A stretch of DNA of 31,165 nucleotides from assembly GCA_029940125.1 (NCBI GenBank), contig JAOZRP010000002.1, forward strand, positions 1 to 31,165, read 5' to 3'. Source of the stretch: a bacterium (GTDB taxonomy: Bacteria > Desulfobacterota > Anaeroferrophillalia > Anaeroferrophillales > Anaeroferrophillaceae). Below the pieces are notes generated by a model, which worked only from the letters and a program-made list of their open reading frames with translations, made no database searches and was not told the origin of the DNA. The translations under genes were made by a program, and so were the position numbers. Below, in pieces: positions 7,513 through 14,731 of this stretch. Each line of letters starts with the position of its first letter. Positions within the stretch are counted from its first letter, which is position 1.

Positions 7513-8817
7513 ATGCTTAACAAGGTTGCTTCCTGCTGGTCGAATTGCAAAAAAGTTATAGGGATTTTCAGGAAAAACAGGATTGGCGAGGCGTTTTTTA
7601 TCATCATTTCGAAATATCACCATCAACAGGCGCGAAAAACAGATCCCGTGTTGCTCGGGATTCCTGAAGTTACTCCCCTGGTGCCGGAAAAAACAGAAAT
7701 AAAATCCCCGCGATTGAACCTGCTGGTGCCGTCTCTGGAAAAAAGACATGTATTTGGCGGCATTTCCACGGCGATCAAAGTGTTTTGCCGCCTGGCGGTA
7801 CGCTATCCGGAGGCAAGGATTATCGTGACCGATTCAAGCAGCATGGATATTGATGATGCCGTGTTGATGCTGTTGGCGCCCCTGGCGAAGCGGGGATTGA
7901 ATCTTCGGCGGTCTGTTGTTGTCATGGGTGATCGCTACGGGAAAAAACTACCGGTTGCCAGGCAGGATGTTTTTCTGGCCACCGCCTGGTGGACCGCGTA
8001 TATTTTAGAGCCGATTCTGGCCTGGCAGCGGCGGGTATATAGTTTGGTCCCTTTTTTCTATTACCTGATCCAGGATTATGAGCCTGGTTTTTATGCCTGG
8101 TCCAGCAGGTATGCCATGGCGGAAAGCACTTACAGGAGTGAATTCAGCACGATAGCCATCATTAATTCAAAATCCCTGAGCGATTTTTTCAATAGTCAGG
8201 GCTATTCCTTTGCCCGCCGATTCTGTTTTGAACCGCCGTTAAATGAAACCTTGATGGAAGGGGCTGAAACAGCTGCAAGGAAAAAGCGGGAAAAGCCGTA
8301 TAAAATCGTAATATACGGGCGTCCGGGCGTTCAAAGGAACTGTTTTGAATTATGCCTGGAAGCCCTGAGGGTATTTGTCAGCCGTTATGAGGCCCTGGCC
8401 GGGTCGTGGGAATTTTTCTCCGTTGGTGAAGACCATCATCATGTTGAACTGGGAAGAAACAAAAAGCTGCGGTCCCTGGGAAAGCTGTCCCTGGTTGAAT
8501 ATCGGCAGCTGTTAATGACCGCTTCGGTTGGTGTTTCCCTGATGGTTTCTCCCCATCCCAGCTATCCGCCGGTTGAAATGGCGGCCTACGGTATGGTGGT
8601 GATTACCAATCGGTTTGCCAACAAGGATCTTGGGCGACAGTATGAGAATATTATTTCAGTCGATAAATTGACCGCCGACAATGTAGCCGAAGAGATATAT
8701 AATGCCTGTCAGCGCGTTGAAAGCCGTTCAGGAAATCCCTGCGCGGCGTCCATGAAAAAAAATTGTTGCCAAACGTGGGAAAATGTTTTGGCTGGTTTGG
8801 AACAGCTGACCATGTAG
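7513..8817 (+). CDS. WsaF-like (rhamnosyltransferase-type) GT-B glycosyltransferase
   Basis: 434 residues. After about 70 poorly conserved residues the protein reads LNLLVPSLEKRHVFGGISTA. Later it has the diagnostic QDYEPGFYAWSSRYAMAEST and, in the C-terminal Rossmann half, IVIYGRPGVQRNCFELCLEAL and SLMVSPHPSYPPVEMAAYG. These match the WsaF family, whose Geobacillus member is a rhamnosyltransferase of the S-layer glycan. It follows the WsaE-like gene by 43 nt and is probably co-transcribed, which strengthens both calls. Rhamnose as the actual sugar is only inferred from family; no dTDP-rhamnose (rml) genes are in the window. The ATG at 7513 is the first in frame; its ribosome-binding site is weak. 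Confidence 0.75.
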   Translation: MLNKVASCWSNCKKVIGIFRKNRIGEAFFIIISKYHHQQARKTDPVLLGIPEVTPLVPEKTEIKSPRLNLLVPSLEKRHVFGGISTAIKVFCRLAVRYPEARIIVTDSSSMDIDDAVLMLLAPLAKRGLNLRRSVVVMGDRYGKKLPVARQDVFLATAWWTAYILEPILAWQRRVYSLVPFFYYLIQDYEPGFYAWSSRYAMAESTYRSEFSTIAIINSKSLSDFFNSQGYSFARRFCFEPPLNETLMEGAETAARKKREKPYKIVIYGRPGVQRNCFELCLEALRVFVSRYEALAGSWEFFSVGEDHHHVELGRNKKLRSLGKLSLVEYRQLLMTASVGVSLMVSPHPSYPPVEMAAYGMVVITNRFANKDLGRQYENIISVDKLTADNVAEEIYNACQRVESRSGNPCAASMKKNCCQTWENVLAGLEQLTM

Positions 8818-9055
8818 TCCGGGTTTTTCTTCCCTCGTGCTTTGCTGTCTTCGGGTTGGATGTTGCCGGTCGGTGATCAACGCTTGGCTCTGGAGAATCG
8901 GCGCGTTGCGTTCATGGACGGTAAGGTTTGGCAGGTCAAATTGCCAATAGTGGGAATTGTGTAATCATTGAACCAGCAGCAGCTAGCGGCTGACAGCTGG
9001 TCGCCCGGTTTGAGTGTGGGCGGCCATGCCGATTGCCGGGAACCGGCGCCATGTG

Positions 9056-10036
9056 ATGCGAAACGCGGATTTTTCAGTTGCCGTCATTATTGTTACGTAT
9101 AATTCCGGGATTTTTCTTGCCCGCTGTCTGCGTGCGCTTTCCCTCCAGACACTGGCCCCGACCCGGATTATTGTGGTTGACAATGGCAGTGAGAAACCAG
9201 TTGCGGAGTTGGTGAACAAATTTCCCCGGGTTGCCCTTGTTCGCCTGTCGGAGAATGTGGGGTTTGCCCGGGCTAATAATATCGCCATTCAACGGACCGG
9301 TGACTGTGCCTGGGTTGCCTTGCTGAATCCCGATGCCTACCCGGCTCCGGACTGGCTGGAGAAAATGTTGCGTGCTGCCCGGTTATCGCCGGAATTTGCT
9401 TTTTTCGGCAGCCGTATGCTGGCTGCCGGGTCGCCGGAGAAACTGGACGGAATCGGTGATTGTTACCATGTTTTTGGCTTGCCGTGGCGCTTTGGACATG
9501 GCTGCCGGGCCAATGGCAGGTTTTTGCTCAAACGGGAGATTTTTTCCCCCTGCGCCGCCGCGGCCCTCTATCGGCGTGATATCCTGGCTGCGGCTGGCGG
9601 TTTTGATGAGAGTTATTTTTGTTACCTGGAAGATGTTGACCTCGGTTTCAGGCTGCGGCTGCTTGGCTATCGCTGCGCCTACGTGCCTGACGCCCTGGTG
9701 TTGCATGAAGGCTCGGTGGTAACCGGACGCCGGAGTGAGTTTTCCGTTTATTACGGGCATCGCAATGTCGTCTGGACCTTTGTTAAAAACATGCCCTGGC
9801 CGGCATTGGTGTTTTTTCTCCTGCCCCACCTGGTGCTTAATTGCTTGGCCGTGATCTGGTATTGTTTTCGGGGGCAGGGAAAAACGGTTGTTAAAGCCAA
9901 GTACGATGCTGTCAGAGGCTTGCCGGGGATACTGAAGAAGCGGAAAACCGTTCAGAAACATCGGAAAACAGGCGTTTGGCCGCTGCTTGGTCTCATGTCG
10001 TGGGGATTCCGGCGGGGAAGTTATTTCAGGATATAA
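9056..10036 (+). CDS. Family 2 glycosyltransferase (WbbL/rhamnosyltransferase-like)
   Basis: About 326 residues. The GT-A core runs from VAVIIVTYNSGIFLARCLRAL through VVDNGSEKPV, NVGFARANNIAI and the NPDAYPAPDWL donor-site motif, to GGFDESYFCYLEDVDLGFRLRLLGY. A hydrophobic segment near the C-terminus (ALVFFLLPHLVLNCLAVIWY) is usual in this rhamnosyltransferase-like group. The start is uncertain: GTG 9014, ATG 9026 and ATG 9056 are all in frame. I use 9056, a few codons ahead of the domain, but none has a clear ribosome-binding site. About 240 nt without a recognisable gene precede it, so it may have its own promoter. Its stop overlaps the next start by one base (TAATG). Confidence 0.8.
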   Translation: MRNADFSVAVIIVTYNSGIFLARCLRALSLQTLAPTRIIVVDNGSEKPVAELVNKFPRVALVRLSENVGFARANNIAIQRTGDCAWVALLNPDAYPAPDWLEKMLRAARLSPEFAFFGSRMLAAGSPEKLDGIGDCYHVFGLPWRFGHGCRANGRFLLKREIFSPCAAAALYRRDILAAAGGFDESYFCYLEDVDLGFRLRLLGYRCAYVPDALVLHEGSVVTGRRSEFSVYYGHRNVVWTFVKNMPWPALVFFLLPHLVLNCLAVIWYCFRGQGKTVVKAKYDAVRGLPGILKKRKTVQKHRKTGVWPLLGLMSWGFRRGSYFRI

Positions 10037-10935
10037 TGATAGATGTTGTTATTGTCAATTTTAATGCCGGAAAACTGCTGGGTCGCTGTGTAGCGGCGGT
10101 GATAGGACTGCCGGCGGTGGCCCGGGTGGTTGTGGTTGACAATGCTTCGGCCGACGGCAGTATTGAAGCCTTGCGCCGGCGGTTCGGCCATGAATCCAAA
10201 TTAACCGTTATTGAGAACAGGACAAACGTGGGTTTTTCGCGGGCGAATAATATCGCCCTTGAGCATCTGGACCCTTCATCTCCTTACGTGCTTTTTCTCA
10301 ATCCTGACTGCCTGGTTTCCGGGCCGGTTATCGATCGCCTGCAGCGGTTTATGGATCATCATCCGGACGCCGGCATGGCCGGATGCCTTATTGCCAATCC
10401 CGACGGCAGCGAGCAACGGGGATGCCGTCGCCGTTTCCCCACTCCTTTTAACAGCCTGGGAGCGCTTTTTCCCTTCCTGGCGGCGCTGCCTTTTATTCCC
10501 GCAGACAGTGGTTTTAACCTTGCCGGCGGGCCGTTGCCGGTTCATCCGGTGGAGGTGGAAGCCATTTCCGGTTCTTTCATGTTCGTGAGGCGGTCTGCCA
10601 TTAACCTTGTTGGCAGACTGGATGAAGGCTATTTCCTTCACTGTGAGGATCTTGACTGGTGTAAAAGGTTTATTCTGGGCGGTTGGAAAATATATTTTGT
10701 TCCCGAGGTCAAGGTAATCCATTATCAGGGCGCCTGCAGTCGGCGGCGGCCGCTGCGGGTTTCATGGCACAAACATCGGGGCATGCTTCGCTTTTATGGC
10801 AAGTTTTACCGGGAACAGTACGGCTTTTGGCTTTTTCTCCTGGTTGCCGCCGCCGTCTGGGGCAGGTTTGTCATGACTATTCCCGGCAGCCTCGCGAAGG
10901 GGTGCCGTCACCGGGCGAAAAGTTCCCCTGGATGA
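10036..10935 (+). CDS. Family 2 glycosyltransferase (WbbL-like)
   Basis: A 299-residue GT2 enzyme. Its motifs parallel the preceding gene: DVVIVNFNAGKLLGRCV, VVDNASADGSIEAL, NVGFSRANNIAL, LFLNPDCLVSG and EGYFLHCEDLDWCKRFILGGW. The similarity of layout suggests duplication of one ancestral enzyme, although the two sequences have diverged. The ATG at 10036 shares one base with the stop of the previous gene, pointing to translational coupling. The frame open from 9976 would overlap that gene and is not needed. The likely role is adding a sugar, possibly rhamnose, to the growing lipid-linked glycan. Confidence 0.8.
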   Translation: MIDVVIVNFNAGKLLGRCVAAVIGLPAVARVVVVDNASADGSIEALRRRFGHESKLTVIENRTNVGFSRANNIALEHLDPSSPYVLFLNPDCLVSGPVIDRLQRFMDHHPDAGMAGCLIANPDGSEQRGCRRRFPTPFNSLGALFPFLAALPFIPADSGFNLAGGPLPVHPVEVEAISGSFMFVRRSAINLVGRLDEGYFLHCEDLDWCKRFILGGWKIYFVPEVKVIHYQGACSRRRPLRVSWHKHRGMLRFYGKFYREQYGFWLFLLVAAAVWGRFVMTIPGSLAKGCRHRAKSSPG

Positions 10936-10986
10936 AGCGGGAAATTAGCAGATTTTATGATCGGGTGGCCGCGGCGAGAAGATAAT

Positions 10987-11862
10987 ATGAAAGTTTTGGT
11001 CAGTGGGGCCAGCAGCCAAATCGGGTTTTTCCTGTTGCCGAGGCTGAGACAGTTGTACTGTCCGTTATGGTTATTGAGCCGGGCGGGGGGAGAGCAATTG
11101 CCGGAAAGTGGTTGTGCCTGGCTGCCTGTTGATCTGGAGAACGCGGCCGATCGTCTGCGTTTGGTTCGGCGGCTGGCTGACGAAGGTGATGTTTTCATTC
11201 TTATTCATTTGGCGCCGCTTTGGCTGCTCCCCCCCCTGCTGCGGGATATGCTGGCTGCCGATATCCGCCTGTCTCGGGTTGTGGCGCTCAGCTCAACCAG
11301 CCGCTTGACCAAAATCAACTCGCCTGTTGCGCAGGAACGGCTGGTGGCTGAACGATTAGCTCGGGCTGAACAGACCGTTGTGGAGATTTGTTCGCAGCAG
11401 AAAGTTTTCTGGACTATTCTTCGCCCGACATTAGTTTATGGCTGCCGCCGGGATAAGAACATCACTTTTATTGAAAATTTTGTTCGGCGTTTCGGTTTTT
11501 TTCCGGTTGCCGGCCAAGCCGCTGGGCTGCGCCAGCCGGTGCATGCCGATGATTTGGCCAAAGCGATCACGACAATGATTGGTCATCCCGAAACCTATAA
11601 TAAGATTTATACGTTGGCCGGGGGAGAAACCTTATCCTATCGGCAAATGGTGGCCCGCGTTTTCCGCAGCTGCGGCAGGAAGGAACGCATTATTTCATTG
11701 CCGCCGTGGCTTTTCCAGGCTTTGGCTGCCATGAGTTGCTTTCTGTTTCGCCGGCTGTCGATAACGTCCGGGATGATCAGGCGGATGAATGAAGATCTTT
11801 GTTTCGATTATGATGATGCAGTGAAGGATTTTGGTTATCAGCCCCGGAGATTTAAATGTTGA
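10987..11862 (+). CDS. NAD-dependent epimerase/dehydratase-family (SDR) protein
   Basis: A 291-residue Rossmann protein starting MKVLVSGASSQIGFFLLPRL; GASSQIG is a variant of the GxxGxxG dinucleotide-binding loop. Later elements are VVALSSTSR, ILRPTLVYG and QPVHADDLAKAI, as in extended SDR sugar epimerases and NDUFA9-like relatives. The usual catalytic YxxxK after the SSTS strand is not visible; that helix reads PVAQERLVAERL. It may therefore be a variant reductase or a structural or regulatory homologue. It overlaps the GT4 gene by 7 nt. An SDR, a GT4 and a WbpM-type dehydratase together recall wbpK-wbpL-wbpM of Pseudomonas O-antigen, so a role in forming the first sugar (FucNAc- or QuiNAc-like) is a reasonable inference. 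Confidence 0.75.
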   Translation: MKVLVSGASSQIGFFLLPRLRQLYCPLWLLSRAGGEQLPESGCAWLPVDLENAADRLRLVRRLADEGDVFILIHLAPLWLLPPLLRDMLAADIRLSRVVALSSTSRLTKINSPVAQERLVAERLARAEQTVVEICSQQKVFWTILRPTLVYGCRRDKNITFIENFVRRFGFFPVAGQAAGLRQPVHADDLAKAITTMIGHPETYNKIYTLAGGETLSYRQMVARVFRSCGRKERIISLPPWLFQALAAMSCFLFRRLSITSGMIRRMNEDLCFDYDDAVKDFGYQPRRFKC

Positions 11863-12845
11863 TTTTTACCGTGTCCCTGATCCTTTCAGCTTCAGGTGTT
11901 GGCGTTGTCTGGTGTTTGGCACGCCGGCGGCAATGGCTTGATTATCCCAATGAAAGGAGTAGTCATGATCAGCCGATTCCAACCGGCGGCGGGATAGCTT
12001 TGGTCCTGATTGCCCTGGCTACGATTTTCAGGGTAATGAGAGGTTGGCTGTTTTTATCATTTTTTCCGGCAGTATTATTGATTGCCACGGTCAGCGTGAT
12101 TGATGATTTTCGCGGGGTTTCTATCCATAAGCGGCTTTTCATTCATGGTTTGGCTTCCTTGTTGATCGTTGGTGCTGCGGCGAAAAATGCCGGAGGATCG
12201 ATTCTTTTCCTGCTGTTTTCATTCTTTTTCATAATGACCATGGCCAATTTTTATAATTTCATGGATGGTATTGATGGCCTGGCCGGTTTGGAAGGCTTGT
12301 GGGGGGGGCTGTTCCTGGCCTGGCTTTCGGATGGGACTGGTTCCACTGCCGGGATAGCGCCGTTTTTTTATGTCTTGGCCGGCGGCTGCCTGGGCTTTCT
12401 GTTCTGGAACTTTCCCCGGCCCCGGGCACGTATTTTCCTCGGGGATGTGGGCAGCACGTTCCTGGGGTTTTCCTTTGCCGCCTTGTGGTGCCTTGATGTC
12501 GCCGGTGATTGGTTTAAAATGATTCCGTTTTTGCTGATATTTGGAAATTTCCTGGTGGATGCCGGCCTGACGCTCATGCTCAGGTGCCTGCGTGGGGAGG
12601 CATGGCATAAACCCCATCGACAGCATCTTTACCAGCTGTTGGTTCAGGCTGGCTGCAGCCATCTGCAAGTCAGTATTGGTGAAAGTGTTATTGTTATTGC
12701 CGGTGGTTTTGTTGCCTGGATTTATCGCTTGGGAATTCCGGCGGGGAGAGTGCTAGCGGTACTTTATGCTGTTTTCCTGGTTTGTCTCTGGTTTTGTGGC
12801 CGTCGGTGGGCATTGGCCAGATTGATGGTTTCACCGGCCGTATAA
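11856..12845 (+). CDS. GT4 undecaprenyl-phosphate sugar-1-phosphate transferase (WecA/WbpL-like)
   Basis: A 329-residue polytopic membrane protein of the MraY/WecA superfamily. Visible signatures are DYPNERSSHDQPIPTGGGIA (about residues 28-47), the acidic VIDDFRGV near 82, NFYNFMDGIDGLAG near 128-141, FLGDVGSTFLGF near 194-205, and a late HRQHLYQ histidine motif. These bind Mg2+, undecaprenyl phosphate and the UDP-sugar. The enzyme puts a HexNAc-1-phosphate on the carrier lipid and so starts a glycan chain. The neighbouring SDR and WbpM-like genes make a WbpL-like 6-deoxy-HexNAc substrate plausible. The last 82 nt overlap the 3' end of the convergent dehydratase gene on the other strand. Confidence 0.87.
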   Translation: MLIFTVSLILSASGVGVVWCLARRRQWLDYPNERSSHDQPIPTGGGIALVLIALATIFRVMRGWLFLSFFPAVLLIATVSVIDDFRGVSIHKRLFIHGLASLLIVGAAAKNAGGSILFLLFSFFFIMTMANFYNFMDGIDGLAGLEGLWGGLFLAWLSDGTGSTAGIAPFFYVLAGGCLGFLFWNFPRPRARIFLGDVGSTFLGFSFAALWCLDVAGDWFKMIPFLLIFGNFLVDAGLTLMLRCLRGEAWHKPHRQHLYQLLVQAGCSHLQVSIGESVIVIAGGFVAWIYRLGIPAGRVLAVLYAVFLVCLWFCGRRWALARLMVSPAV

Positions 12846-14731
12846 TTGGGTACGTAACTGCGGATCAACGCTTTGATCTCTTCTTTGTCCAACTGGTCCT
12901 GCTGGAGCAATGATCGAAACCTGTTCACCATGGTGTGAATTTCGTCGGCGCGGTAACGGGTGCTGATATTGGCCGTAAAAATTTTTTGATGACAGGTGGC
13001 GCAGGTTCCTTCTTCAGCGGTGAGCAGCTCTTCGAACAGTTTTTCCCCGGGGCGGACGCCGACATAGTTGATCTTGACATCGCGATACGGTTCCATGCCG
13101 TTGAGGCGAATAACCTCTTCCGCCATAGTGGTAATAGACAGGGGTTTGCCCATATCGAGAACCAATACTTCGGCTTCAACGGAAATAGCTCCGGCCTGCA
13201 AGACCAGTGAAACCGCTTCCGGGATAGTCATAAAATAACGTTTCATCTCGGGATGAGTTACGGTTAATGGCCCGCCGTTTTTCAACTGCTCCAGGAACAG
13301 TTCCAATACCCCACCGCGACTGCCGAGAACATTGCCGAAGCGAACAGCCAGAAACTGGGTGCCATCCCGCTCTTTGTTTAAACCCGTACAGATATATTCC
13401 GCGATTCTCTTTGTTGCGCCCATGACCGAAGTTGGATTTACGGCTTTGTCGGTGGAAATAAGGACGAATTTTTCCGCCTGATGCTGAACCGCCTGGATGG
13501 CGAGGTTATAGGTTCCGATTATATTGGTATGAACGGCTTCGTCCGGATTGTCTTCCATGATTGGTACTTGTTTGCAGGCGGCCGCGTGAAAAATTATCTG
13601 GGGTTTAAAGCGAGCAAACAATCGTTGAAGTTTGGGCATGTCCCGGATGTCGCCAACCACCATATGCATGTGAGTGTGATGCGTGGGATTCAACGTTTTA
13701 CCCAGGTTGTAGAGTTCAGTTTCATCTATTTCGTAGAGAATCAGCTGTTCGGGACAAAAGCTGATAACCTGCTGGCTTATTTCGCTGCCGATAGACCCGG
13801 CAGCGCCGGTAATCAGTATTCGTTTCCCCTTTAAATAGGAGCCGATTGACTGGTAGTCGATTTTAATGACATCTCGGCCGAGCAGGTCTTCAATCTGCAG
13901 GTTCCTCAGATCTTTAATGGTGAGTTCTATTGCCCGGGAACTGTCAATGATGCTCGATAAAATCTTGATGTCGTTTATCTTTACCGTTTTCAGCAAGTTG
14001 ACGATCTTCCTCAGAGTAACGGCAGCCGCCGAGGGAATGGCGATAATGGCCGCTTGGATTTGTCTTTTGTCTATCAGCCGGTGAATGTCTTCCAGTTTGC
14101 CTTCAACCTTGATGCCGTGGATGTAGCCACCGATCTTCCTTTGGTCATCATCCAGAAAGGCTACCGGTTTATAAGGGGTGCTGTTGGATCGATACTGCTG
14201 CAGCAAATCCCTCGCGATCTGTTCGCCGGCCCGCCCCGCTCCCAGAATAACGCATTCCTTGGCGTTGAGGTTGGTTGTTCTGGCAATTTTTTCCAGATAA
14301 ATGCGCTTGCTGCCTCTGATCAGGATGGTCAAAATCATGGTCAGCAAGAAGTCAATGAGTAGAACACTGCGGGAAAAACCGGAAAAAAACGATTGGTGGC
14401 GGCTGAAGTAAAGTATGCTGCCACAGGTGGCCAGGGATAAGAGGCTGGCTTTGACGATATTCCAGATTTCGTTGAGGCTGACGAAGCGCCAGGTGATGCC
14501 GTAAAGTTTAAACAGGGAAAAACAGGTGAATTTAACGGCCAGGAAAATGGGTAGTATAAAAAGAAACTGTGATTGGTAATATGGAGGAAAATTCAGGTCG
14601 AAGCGGATGACGTAGGCCAGCATCAAAGCGAGGCTGAAGCTTATCAGATCCCCGATAAAGAAAAAAAGTTTCCGTTTGGTTGGTGTGGGAGTTAAGAAGT
14701 TCAATTTTTGTTTCCTGATTTCCCGACTCAA
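12764..14731 (-). CDS. WbpM/CapD-type membrane nucleotide-sugar 4,6-dehydratase
   Basis: 655 residues. Four N-terminal membrane helices (from LFFFIGDLISFSLALMLAY to about 130) are followed by a CoA-binding-like Rossmann domain (KECVILGAGRAGEQIAR). A catalytic extended SDR then begins at GKRILITGAAGSIGSEISQQ. The active site reads STDKAVNPTSVMGATKR, with Met437 and Lys441 in place of the usual Tyr-x3-Lys, as is known for the large WbpM/PglF group. The family converts UDP-GlcNAc to the 4-keto-6-deoxy sugar, the entry to QuiNAc, FucNAc and bacillosamine. The TTG start overlaps the gspE stop (TTGA), so the two are translationally coupled. The C-terminal tail is basic and extends 82 nt into the convergent GT4 gene. 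Confidence 0.88.
   Translation of the reverse strand: MSREIRKQKLNFLTPTPTKRKLFFFIGDLISFSLALMLAYVIRFDLNFPPYYQSQFLFILPIFLAVKFTCFSLFKLYGITWRFVSLNEIWNIVKASLLSLATCGSILYFSRHQSFFSGFSRSVLLIDFLLTMILTILIRGSKRIYLEKIARTTNLNAKECVILGAGRAGEQIARDLLQQYRSNSTPYKPVAFLDDDQRKIGGYIHGIKVEGKLEDIHRLIDKRQIQAAIIAIPSAAAVTLRKIVNLLKTVKINDIKILSSIIDSSRAIELTIKDLRNLQIEDLLGRDVIKIDYQSIGSYLKGKRILITGAAGSIGSEISQQVISFCPEQLILYEIDETELYNLGKTLNPTHHTHMHMVVGDIRDMPKLQRLFARFKPQIIFHAAACKQVPIMEDNPDEAVHTNIIGTYNLAIQAVQHQAEKFVLISTDKAVNPTSVMGATKRIAEYICTGLNKERDGTQFLAVRFGNVLGSRGGVLELFLEQLKNGGPLTVTHPEMKRYFMTIPEAVSLVLQAGAISVEAEVLVLDMGKPLSITTMAEEVIRLNGMEPYRDVKINYVGVRPGEKLFEELLTAEEGTCATCHQKIFTANISTRYRADEIHTMVNRFRSLLQQDQLDKEEIKALIRSYVPNYTAGETINLANAHRRPQNQRQTRKTA

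Noticed and set aside
12764..13030. A CxxCH-like heme motif (CATCH) in the C-terminal part of the WbpM-like protein
   Set aside because: The protein is a cytoplasmic-domain dehydratase with no cytochrome context. Relatives have a TAEEGT...H-KIF segment at this place, so the two cysteines look incidental.
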